In this document: positions 1 through 5,430 of the stretch, in pieces
Numbering within the stretch: position 1 is the stretch's first letter
How the letters are laid out: each line of letters opens with the position of its first letter
Assembly: GCA_003508605.1 (NCBI GenBank)
Contig: DNUB01000051.1
Location: 1 to 9,037 of the forward strand
Direction of reading: 5' to 3'
Origin: Oscillospiraceae bacterium
GTDB taxonomy: Bacteria; Bacillota; Clostridia; Oscillospirales; Ruminococcaceae
Length of the DNA: 9,037 nt
Translations under genes and position numbers: made by a program
Notes under the pieces: model-generated
Databases searched by the model: none
What the model saw: the letters and a program-made list of their open reading frames with translations, nothing else
Told to the model about the DNA's origin: nothing

Positions 1-42
1 TTTCAATCAAGAATTAGTATAAAACAAAACAAACGGTATGGC

Positions 43-101
43 AAATAAAAATCAGAGCGCACCCGCATAAAACCCGCATACCGGTTTTATGTGAGCACGC
101 T
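43..101 (-). terminator. Rho-independent terminator after rsfS
   Basis: On the minus-strand RNA, positions 101-83 pair with 74-56. Nine uninterrupted pairs lie next to the loop (CAUAAAACC/GGUUUUAUG). After one A-C mismatch, a further nine pairs follow, including three G-U wobbles, closing with AGCG/CGCU. The loop is 8 nt. After 4 nt comes a U-rich run (UUUUUAUUU, 51-43). It starts 31 nt after the rsfS stop, as expected for the end of the unit. On the plus strand no T run follows, so it should act only in this direction. Confidence 0.65.
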
Positions 102-131
102 ACTAAGCGGGACAATGGCGACCGGAGAAAA

Positions 132-485
132 TTACTTCAAAAACTCCTCGGCGGAAACCTCCGTTCCGTCCTGCCAAAGTCTCTCCAAATCGTAGAAATC
201 CCTTGTTTCCTTATGGAAAATGTGAAATACCACATCAACATAATCAAGCACGATCCAGTTAGCTCCCTGAAAGCCCTCTGTGCGGTGAGGCTCCAGTCCC
301 GCCTCGGACAGCTTGAACTCCACCTCGTCGGCAATAGACTTAACCTGAGTATTGCTGTTTCCGTTGGCGATAACAAAATAGTTGGCGAGTATGGTAAGAT
401 CGCCTATCTTAAGAACCTTGATGTTTTCTCCCCGCTTACTGTCTATGGCTTTTATTCCGATTTTTAAAATTTCCTGTTCTGTCAT
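132..485 (-). CDS. rsfS: Ribosomal silencing factor RsfS
   Basis: RsfS (YbeB/DUF143, Iojap family) binds ribosomal protein uL14 on the 50S subunit and blocks joining to 30S, lowering translation in stationary phase or nutrient shortage. The 117-residue product has normal length and the family signatures: an N-terminal helix (EQEILKIGIKAIDSKRG), ANYFVIANGNSNTQVKSIADEV near 35-56, the HRTEGFQGANWIVLDYVDVVFHIF stretch (key residues W77, D80, D84) and RDFYDLERLWQD near the end. The ATG at 485 has AAAGGAG (492-498) 6 nt upstream. It is the last gene of the unit, followed by a terminator-like hairpin. The link with nadD and yqeK is widely conserved in bacteria. Confidence 0.96.
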   Translation of the reverse strand: MTEQEILKIGIKAIDSKRGENIKVLKIGDLTILANYFVIANGNSNTQVKSIADEVEFKLSEAGLEPHRTEGFQGANWIVLDYVDVVFHIFHKETRDFYDLERLWQDGTEVSAEEFLK

Positions 486-507
486 ATAGTGCTCCTTTTA
501 ATGTGAA

Positions 508-1104
508 TTATTTTTGAAATACAAAATCATCTTCGTTTTTATAGGGCGCATAAAAATTGTAGCCTTCAAGAGTGCAAAGGGGAATAGTGTTTCCCAGTCC
601 TGCGGTTTTCAAAATCGACCAGCGGAGGGTAAGGAACATACCGTTGTTCAGATCCTTCATAACCGCCTCTCTGTATTTTTCCACGTCGGGATAGCTTCTT
701 TCCGCCGACACCATATCGGCTAAAAACACGATTTTTTCAAGTGCGGACATATCCGCCCTGCCCACCGTGTGAAAGCGAATGGCGTTTAAAATATCCTTAT
801 CCTCTATTTTCAGCTTTTCCTTGACGTAATATGCGGCGGCGGGACCGTGCCAAAGCTTAAAGCATTCCAGCTCCACCGGATCAATGTAATAGCCGCTTTC
901 CTTCGCTTCCTTCAGCATTATATCTTTGTCGGCTTCCTTTTGACAGTCGTGAAGTATGCCCGCAATATAAGCCTTGTCCTGGTCCACGCCGAATTTCTTT
1001 GCAAGGCTTACGCTCATTTCCGCCACGTTTACGCTGTGCTTAAAACGCTTGCTGCCCATAAGCTCTTTTATAATATTTTCGTACTTTTTTAATTCCTTAT
1101 TCAT
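508..1104 (-). CDS. yqeK: YqeK, HD-domain bis(5'-nucleosyl)-tetraphosphatase (symmetrical)
   Basis: YqeK-family HD-domain proteins are metal-dependent hydrolases that split diadenosine tetraphosphate (Ap4A) into two ADP and so limit this stress-linked dinucleotide. From the ATG at 1104 the product has 198 residues, normal for the family. Metal-ligand residues are visible in order: H23 (RFKHSVNVAE), H52-D53 (GILHDCQKE), H86 (LWHGPAAA), H112 (AIRFHTVGRADMS) and D130 (EKIVFLADM). This is the full HD set plus the YqeK-specific HTxGR stretch. A GTG start at 1122 is possible, overlapping the small upstream gene by 4 bp, but GGCAGG lies 5 nt before the ATG while the GTG has only a weak A-rich leader. 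rsfS follows after 22 bp; in many Clostridia a LytR-CpsA-Psr gene separates the two, and here it is absent. Confidence 0.94.
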   Translation of the reverse strand: MNKELKKYENIIKELMGSKRFKHSVNVAEMSVSLAKKFGVDQDKAYIAGILHDCQKEADKDIMLKEAKESGYYIDPVELECFKLWHGPAAAYYVKEKLKIEDKDILNAIRFHTVGRADMSALEKIVFLADMVSAERSYPDVEKYREAVMKDLNNGMFLTLRWSILKTAGLGNTIPLCTLEGYNFYAPYKNEDDFVFQK

Positions 1105-1118
1105 TTTTTCCTGCCCGA

Positions 1119-1331
1119 TCACTTCTTTTTACCGTTTTCAAAGCCCTTGCTCAAATCGTCGATAAAGCCGTTTACCGCACTGCCCACCACATTTGAGGCG
1201 TGACCTATCCATTCCCCCGTATCATAGGCAAGCTTATGAACCTTTTCCTTGGTTTCGGGAGATGTAAGATCGTCCCTTACCTCGTCGATGGCCTGATTTA
1301 TTTTTCCCGACAGCTCTTCTACCTTACCCAT
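1119..1331 (-). CDS. Unknown 70-residue charged helical protein
   Basis: I do not recognise this small protein. It starts MGKVEELSGKINQAIDEVRD and looks like two or three amphipathic helices. A charged first half (to about residue 37) precedes a glycine-spaced, more apolar stretch at 39-57 (GEWIGHASNVVGSAVNGFI) and an acidic-then-basic end (DDLSKGFENGKKK). There are no cysteines, no signal peptide and no clear membrane span, though the 39-57 stretch could lie on a membrane surface. The frame is open up to 1358, but ATG at 1331 is preferred because a strong AGGAGGG lies 9 nt upstream. The start sits inside the nadD stop region (8-bp overlap). The good Shine-Dalgarno and placement in a compact operon argue that it is translated. 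Confidence 0.8.
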   Translation of the reverse strand: MGKVEELSGKINQAIDEVRDDLTSPETKEKVHKLAYDTGEWIGHASNVVGSAVNGFIDDLSKGFENGKKK

Positions 1332-1935
1332 AAATATTTTCCCTCCTGATATATTCATATACCTCTTTTGAAAGAAGTCCCTCCGTATTTTCTCCCTTTT
1401 TCAGCTTTTGCCTGATTTCCGTAGAGGAAATTTCGGTAACGGGAAGGTTTAACACCTTTACCCTGCCCAGCTCGGCGGCAAACTCGCACATATCCGCATA
1501 GCTGTCTTCCTCTCTTGCGGCGGCAACAACGGTGCATTCCTTTAAAATGCTTTCGTATTTAAACCAATTTTTAAAGGAAAACAGCATATCGCCGCCTATT
1601 ATAAGAAAAAACTTCGCGCCCTTCCTATACATCGGCTTCACCGCCCTGAGCATATCTATGGAGTAGCCTATTCCCCCGAGCCTTCTTTCAATGTCGCTGA
1701 CGGTGTATATTTTTTTGGTAAATGCAAGGCGGCACATTTCCAGCCTTTTTTCATAATCGGTAAGAGGCGTGGGCTTATGGGGAGAGTGCCAGGAGGGAAC
1801 TATAAGAAGCTCCTCAAGCCCCAGCCTTTCCGAGCATAAATCGGCCAGCCTGATATGTCCCGGGTGGGGCGGGTCAAATGCGCCGCCGAAAATGCCGACT
1901 CTGTTTGCCTTTCTTAAAGGAGTCTGTTCCGTCAT
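1324..1935 (-). CDS. nadD: Nicotinate-nucleotide adenylyltransferase
   Basis: NadD transfers AMP from ATP to nicotinate mononucleotide, giving deamido-NAD and pyrophosphate, the penultimate step of NAD synthesis. The 203-residue product has family length. It shows the nucleotidyltransferase signature GGAFDPPHPGH (17-27, the GxFxPxHxGH motif), the substrate region VPSWHSPHKP, FLIIGGDMLFSFKNW, and the second ATP-binding motif ISSTEIR (169-175). The C terminus (VYEYIRRENIYG) is typical. The ATG at 1935 is preceded by a G-rich AAGGGGGG site 5 nt away. Its stop overlaps the following small gene by 8 bp (ATGGGTAA). The position between yhbY and yqeK is the standard Firmicutes context. Confidence 0.96.
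   Translation of the reverse strand: MTEQTPLRKANRVGIFGGAFDPPHPGHIRLADLCSERLGLEELLIVPSWHSPHKPTPLTDYEKRLEMCRLAFTKKIYTVSDIERRLGGIGYSIDMLRAVKPMYRKGAKFFLIIGGDMLFSFKNWFKYESILKECTVVAAAREEDSYADMCEFAAELGRVKVLNLPVTEISSTEIRQKLKKGENTEGLLSKEVYEYIRRENIYG
1341..1347 (-). promoter_or_regulatory. Shine-Dalgarno of the 70-residue gene, embedded in nadD
   Basis: AGGAGGG on the minus strand is the strongest ribosome binding site in this part of the unit. It lies within the final codons of nadD, 9 nt before ATG at 1331, and decides that start over the upstream in-frame candidate at 1358. Confidence 0.75.
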
Positions 1936-1946
1936 TTTAACCCCCC

Positions 1947-2414
1947 TTATCTTTTTCCCTGTTTTTTGGCGGCAATGCGTTTTGTGCGGTATCCCCGTCC
2001 GCCGTTATATCCCTGCCTGCCGTTACAGCGGTCTGTTTCCGACTTAAAGCCGCCGTTTTTGCCGCCGTATTTAATGCTTTTGGAGCTTAGCGGCTCCGTC
2101 CCGGTTTTTTCCTGTTTTTCCCCGTCCAATAAGGAGGGCTTTTTATCGTCCCTTGAACGCTTTTTGAACAAAACAACCCTGCTGCCTATAACCTGAACCA
2201 CCTGACAGTCCGCTTCCTCGGATATGGTTCGGGCAAATTCGGAGGGCAGCATTTCACAGGTATCCAAAACCCTTATTTTTATAAGCTCTCTTGCCGCCAA
2301 GGCGTCCTTGACCTGCTTTACAAAGCTGTCGCTTAAAGGATTTTTACCGATTTGAAATATGGTTTCCGTGACGGAGGCTATGGATTTTAATTTTGCTCTT
2401 TCCTTACTTGTCAT
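1947..2414 (-). CDS. yhbY: YhbY-type (CRM domain) ribosome-assembly RNA-binding protein with long basic tail
   Basis: Residues 1-86 form a CRS1-YhbY (CRM) domain: an N-terminal helix SKERAKLKSIAS, the RNA-binding loop QIGKNPL (21-27), ELIKIRVL (43-50), and the closing strand QVIGSRVVLFK (74-84). YhbY proteins associate with the pre-50S subunit and 23S rRNA and are usually about 95-105 residues. This one has 155. The extra 69 residues are polar and basic, ending in a Gly/Arg/Lys-rich segment (YGGKNGG at 116-122, GRQGYNGGRGYR at 132-143, AAKKQGKR at the end). That looks like a disordered nucleic-acid-binding tail, though this is inference. The ATG overlaps the membrane protein gene by 11 bp, with AAAAGGA about 12 nt upstream. 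nadD follows after 11 bp, as is common in Firmicutes. Confidence 0.92.
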   Translation of the reverse strand: MTSKERAKLKSIASVTETIFQIGKNPLSDSFVKQVKDALAARELIKIRVLDTCEMLPSEFARTISEEADCQVVQVIGSRVVLFKKRSRDDKKPSLLDGEKQEKTGTEPLSSKSIKYGGKNGGFKSETDRCNGRQGYNGGRGYRTKRIAAKKQGKR

Positions 2415-3339
2415 AAGTTAATTTTTTCCTTTTTATTTTCTTAATATTATATGTACTTCTAAATATCATATAAATTGCAATAATAACCGAGCCTGCGCAT
2501 ACAACGGTGCCAGTTGCCGTATTGGCGGTCTGCCGAAATACTGCGTCGTTCTCTCCGAATCTGGAGATCATCGCCGTTTGAAGAGCCATAACGGACATTG
2601 CCGCACTTGTAAAGGAAATAGCCTTAGATGCGGATAAAACGGGACTTTTCAGCTTTCTGAACCTAAAAATATTTACTGACGCCGTAATTGCCGAATAAAA
2701 GGTGTACAGCGCTGACAGGTAAATAACATAACCCGGATACTTATAGTGCAGATTGTCACGTATCATAAGCACCGTCATTCCCGCCATTGCCGAATTTAAA
2801 TGCAGCATTAAAAATCCGCATATACGGTATCCCTTAAATTCGAACAGCATCAGCTTTTCGGCATCTCCCCGATATTTCTTTAAATGTCTCACATACAGCA
2901 CAAGAAAAAGTCTTATGACCGCAAGAAACAAATAGTAGACGGAAATCGCCCCGAACCATACGGAGCTGAAAAGACAGGCGGCAATTCCCCTGAATACCGC
3001 ATAAACGGTATTCAACACAAGCCCTTGATAGATAGAAACCGTGCCTCTGAAGGCGATATTGTTTAAAAATAAGTGTCCTATTTTGCCGGCATTTATCTTT
3101 TTAATAACGGATAAACTCCAAAACCTGCTTTTCACTCTCCCCGCCATTTTGGGTAGAGCGCATATTACCGCCGTAAGAGTGTATGCCGACAGCAGATAGG
3201 AAATATAGGCGACAGGCGAGCCGGTAAATTCCTCCGAAAGACCGAATATTAAAAGAACAACGGAAATCGGTATTAAAGGGAGCAAAATCCGTAAAGAGGG
3301 ATTGAATACTCTTTTAAGCAACCCCTTAAGTCTATTCAT
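2404..3339 (-). CDS. Unknown multi-pass membrane protein
   Basis: I do not recognise a named family. The 311-residue product starts with a basic amphipathic stretch (NRLKGLLKRVF). It then has about eight hydrophobic segments, roughly at 16-34, 42-62, 99-116, 119-150 (possibly two passes), 172-193, 203-225, 237-255 and 276-293. A charged cytosolic-looking loop lies at 151-171 (RHLKKYRGDAEKLMLFEFKG) and a lysine-rich end follows (KKIKRKKLTYDK). No signal peptide cleavage site, nucleotide-binding motif or obvious catalytic cluster is visible. It overlaps rdgB by 8 bp (ATGAATAG) and yhbY by 11 bp. No strong Shine-Dalgarno precedes the ATG, so translation is probably coupled to rdgB. Positive residues flanking the segments suggest an integral inner-membrane protein with both ends inside (inference). 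A transporter or a scaffold are both possible. Confidence 0.85.
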   Translation of the reverse strand: MNRLKGLLKRVFNPSLRILLPLIPISVVLLIFGLSEEFTGSPVAYISYLLSAYTLTAVICALPKMAGRVKSRFWSLSVIKKINAGKIGHLFLNNIAFRGTVSIYQGLVLNTVYAVFRGIAACLFSSVWFGAISVYYLFLAVIRLFLVLYVRHLKKYRGDAEKLMLFEFKGYRICGFLMLHLNSAMAGMTVLMIRDNLHYKYPGYVIYLSALYTFYSAITASVNIFRFRKLKSPVLSASKAISFTSAAMSVMALQTAMISRFGENDAVFRQTANTATGTVVCAGSVIIAIYMIFRSTYNIKKIKRKKLTYDK

Positions 3340-3916
3340 TTTTCAGTGCGTCCAGCAGCTTTTTCATGGCGTTGGCACGGTGGCTTATTTTGTTCTTTTC
3401 CTCTTCGTCCAGCTCAGCTAAGCTTGTGTCCCCGTCTATCATAAATATGGGATCGTAGCCGAAGCCATGCCCGCCCTTCGGTTCTTCCCCGATAAAGCCG
3501 TCTAATGTGCCCGTTACGCAGTATTCCCTTTTACCGTCAAGAATGCAGTACAGGGCGCAGACAAAGCGGGCGTTCCTAAGGGGCAGATCCACTCCCTGCA
3601 TTTCGTCTAAAAGCTTTTGATTCCTTTCCTCGTCCGTTGCCCCCTCTCCCGCATAGCGTGCGGAATAAATTCCGGGCGCACCGCCTAAAAATTCCACCTC
3701 TAATCCGCTGTCGTCCGCTATAACGGGAAGTCCGGTAAGCCTGTGTATCTCTCTTGCCTTTATATGAGCGTTTTCTTCAAAGGTTTCGCCGTCCTCGTCT
3801 ATCTCTGCGTCGATTCCCTCGTCTTTCAGCGATACGGGCTCGTAGCCTAAGGGCGTCAGCAGATTGCGGAACTCTCTTACCTTCCCCTCGTTTTTGGTAG
3901 CAATGATGATTTTCAT
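3332..3916 (-). CDS. rdgB: XTP/dITP pyrophosphatase (RdgB/HAM1 family)
   Basis: The enzyme hydrolyses non-canonical purine nucleoside triphosphates (XTP, ITP, dITP) to the monophosphate and pyrophosphate, keeping deaminated purines out of DNA and RNA; it is a cytosolic homodimer in this family. The 194-residue product has normal length. Visible motifs are the substrate-binding TKNEGK (7-12), FEENA (46-50), ADDSGLEV (67-74, with D69 at the position of the catalytic Asp in E. coli RdgB), GIYSARYAG (82-90), GHGFGYDPIF and KISHRANAM near the C terminus. The frame is open further upstream to 4015, but that extension is basic and unlike the family. The ATG at 3916 gives the classic MKIIIATKN start, with AAAGGAA about 11 nt upstream. 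The last codons overlap the next gene by 8 bp. Confidence 0.95.
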   Translation of the reverse strand: MKIIIATKNEGKVREFRNLLTPLGYEPVSLKDEGIDAEIDEDGETFEENAHIKAREIHRLTGLPVIADDSGLEVEFLGGAPGIYSARYAGEGATDEERNQKLLDEMQGVDLPLRNARFVCALYCILDGKREYCVTGTLDGFIGEEPKGGHGFGYDPIFMIDGDTSLAELDEEEKNKISHRANAMKKLLDALKNE

Positions 3917-4083
3917 TGTTGCGATCGTTCCTTTCCCTTCCTTTAAGAAATTTCGTTGCGGAACCCGCCTCTGACGGAATCCTTTCCTTTGCTTACGGCA
4001 AAAGGCGGGGGACATTCGGACTTTGACAATATCGGCGTTTTGCCGAAAGCAAAACGTTCCTGCCTGTTTTCAACAAATCGGTA
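3917..4083. other. Intergenic spacer ftsY-rdgB with inverted repeats
   Basis: This 167-bp spacer is by far the longest gap in the unit. It holds a perfect 8-bp inverted repeat CGTTTTGC/GCAAAACG (4036-4043 and 4049-4056, 5-nt loop), which competes with a 5-bp stem TCGGC/GCCGA (4032-4046). It also holds a 7-bp pair CCCGCCT/AGGCGGG (3964-3970 and 4003-4009) enclosing a smaller TTTGC/GCAAA stem (3988-4002). None is followed by a T run on either strand, so they do not look like intrinsic terminators. I see no convincing -35/-10 pair. They may be mRNA processing or stabilising structures, or an attenuation-like element; the role is unknown. Confidence 0.5.
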
Positions 4084-5406
4084 TTAGCCGTTTCTTTTGA
4101 AAAACCAACGGTGTTTTTTTCTGCCGCCGCTTTCCGTTTCGGTATTTTCGTTGCCGCCGTCGTTTTCCGATTCGGTGTTTTCGTTACCGCCGTCGTTTTC
4201 CGATTCGGTGTTTTCGTAACTGCCGTCGTTTTCCGATTCGGCACTTTCATTGCCGCCGTCCTTATTTTCGCCGCCGTTCTCAGCGTTTGCGCCGCAGGAG
4301 CCGCTTTGGGCAGGCTCTTCCATTTCCTTGTCCTTTTGTTCGGTAAGTCCGTCCGATTCGGTATTTGCATCAGTCTCGTTTTCCCTGTTTGTCTCTTCGG
4401 ACTGCCCGATCTCCGAATCGTCCTTAATTTCGGCGTCGCTGCCGTTCTCGCTTTCAGCCCCGCTGCCGTCCCCCTCCTCGGAGGCCTCGCTTACATTAAA
4501 ATCGCCCAGCAATGCCTCTGCATAATCCTCGGGTACAAAGGGCTGCAGATCGTCTGTCTTTTCCCCCACTCCCACCAGCTTCACGGGGATATTCAGCTCG
4601 TTTCTTATAGGTATTATTATACCACCTTTTGCCGTTCCGTCAAGCTTAGTGAGAACAATTCCCGAAAGGGCGGCGGCTTCGTTAAACAGTCTTGCCTGAT
4701 TGACCGCATTTTGTCCCGTGGTTGCGTCTAACACAAGAAGCGTTTCCCTGTCCGCCTCGGGCAGCTTCTGACCGATAATCCTGTCGATTTTTTTAAGCTC
4801 GTCCATTAAGTTTTTCTTGTTGTGAAGTCTGCCTGCGGTATCTATTATCAGAACGTCATAGCCCTCCGCCGCAGCTTTTGTGCAGGCGTCGTAAACCACC
4901 GCCGCAGGGTCCGAGCCTTCCTCCCGCTTGACAATGTCGACTCCCGCTCTGTCCGTCCATACGTTAAGCTGCTCGATAGCCGCCGCTCTGAACACGTCCG
5001 CCGCCGCTACCAGCACTTTTTTGCCCTGCGCCTTCATATTGGCCGCCAGCTTTCCCACCGTGGTGGTTTTTCCCGCTCCGTTTACCCCTATCATGGTTAT
5101 TACCGAGGGGGCTGTGGAAAGCTTCAGGCTGTTATCTCCGCTTACCATTTCGCTTATGATATTCTTCATGGCTTCAAGCACCTGAACAGGCTCGGTAAGC
5201 TTTTCCGCCTTTACCTGCGCTCTCAGCCTGCCGCATATTTCAACTCCTGTTTCAACGCCTAAGTCGGCGGTGATAAGAGTTTCTTCCAGGCTGTCGAAAA
5301 AATCCTCGTCAATTTTTTTGACCGAGCCGAAAAGCTCGTTCAGCTTTCCCACAAGGCTGTCCTTTGTGTTTTTAAGTCCGTTTTTCAGTTTTTCAAATAA
5401 ACCCAA
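4084..5406 (-). CDS. ftsY: Signal recognition particle receptor FtsY, with long acidic C-terminal tail
   Basis: FtsY is the membrane-associated SRP receptor GTPase: it docks SRP-ribosome-nascent chain complexes (through Ffh) and hands them to SecYEG. Residues 1-90 are the helical N domain. The G domain shows P-loop GVNGAGKTT (107-115), DVFRAAAIEQL (137-147), DTAGR (189-193), TKLDGTAKGG (253-262) and the closing GVGEKTDDLQPF (279-290). The NG core ends near residue 301, where most Gram-positive FtsY proteins stop. Here another 139 residues follow, rich in Glu, Asp, Asn, Ser and Gly, with four 11-residue repeats (383-426) and a basic/aromatic end RKKHRWFFKRNG. E. coli FtsY carries its acidic region at the N terminus, so this arrangement is reversed. 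The start is TTG at 5406, chosen because AAAGGAG lies 7 nt upstream and MGLFEKLK matches the usual FtsY N terminus. It lies 24 bp after smc. Confidence 0.96.
   Translation of the reverse strand: MGLFEKLKNGLKNTKDSLVGKLNELFGSVKKIDEDFFDSLEETLITADLGVETGVEICGRLRAQVKAEKLTEPVQVLEAMKNIISEMVSGDNSLKLSTAPSVITMIGVNGAGKTTTVGKLAANMKAQGKKVLVAAADVFRAAAIEQLNVWTDRAGVDIVKREEGSDPAAVVYDACTKAAAEGYDVLIIDTAGRLHNKKNLMDELKKIDRIIGQKLPEADRETLLVLDATTGQNAVNQARLFNEAAALSGIVLTKLDGTAKGGIIIPIRNELNIPVKLVGVGEKTDDLQPFVPEDYAEALLGDFNVSEASEEGDGSGAESENGSDAEIKDDSEIGQSEETNRENETDANTESDGLTEQKDKEMEEPAQSGSCGANAENGGENKDGGNESAESENDGSYENTESENDGGNENTESENDGGNENTETESGGRKKHRWFFKRNG
4129..4260 (-). repeat. Four tandem 33-bp repeats in the 3' end of ftsY
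   Basis: Four in-frame 33-bp units encode DGGNESAESEN, DGSYENTESEN, DGGNENTESEN and DGGNENTETES (FtsY residues 383-426). The middle units are nearly identical in DNA as well as protein, which points to recent duplication by slippage or unequal exchange. Each unit is a multiple of three, so copy-number change would lengthen or shorten the acidic tail without breaking the frame. The repeats also keep other frames open, producing spurious repetitive ORFs on both strands. Confidence 0.9.
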
Positions 5407-5413
5407 TGCCCTA

Positions 5414-5420
5414 CTCCTTT
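5414..5420 (-). promoter_or_regulatory. Ribosome binding site fixing the TTG start of ftsY
   Basis: AAAGGAG on the minus strand ends 7 nt before TTG at 5406-5404, inside the 24-bp smc-ftsY gap. No in-frame ATG lies nearby, and the resulting N terminus fits the family, so TTG is the likely initiator. A UUG start usually lowers translation relative to AUG, which may set FtsY below SMC in output (inference). Confidence 0.8.
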
Positions 5421-5430
5421 TTACTTAAGC

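Noticed and set aside
1105..1122. GTG start for yqeK overlapping the small upstream gene by 4 bp
   Set aside because: Translational coupling makes it possible, but it has only a weak A-rich leader while the ATG at 1104 has GGCAGG 5 nt upstream. Kept as the second choice.
3917..4015. N-terminal extension of the RdgB frame to a start at 4015
   Set aside because: The added 33 residues are basic and unlike the family; ATG at 3916 gives the canonical MKIIIATKN start with a ribosome binding site upstream.
4032..4056. Spacer hairpin as an intrinsic terminator for smc-ftsY
   Set aside because: No T-rich run follows on the minus strand (the next bases are CCGATATTGTC), so it does not meet the basic requirement.
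3993..4370. A 125-codon minus-strand frame with repeated PNRKTTAVTKT units, overlapping the end of ftsY
   Set aside because: It is the 33-bp ftsY repeats read in another frame. The ftsY frame is continuous with a clear FtsY protein, and this one lacks a plausible start context or family.
4111..4731. A 206-codon plus-strand frame with hydrophobic repeats such as VVFRFGVFVTA
   Set aside because: It lies antisense to the ftsY repeat tail and G domain. The repeats are the same 33-bp units, and the membrane-like look comes from reverse-complementing acidic codons.
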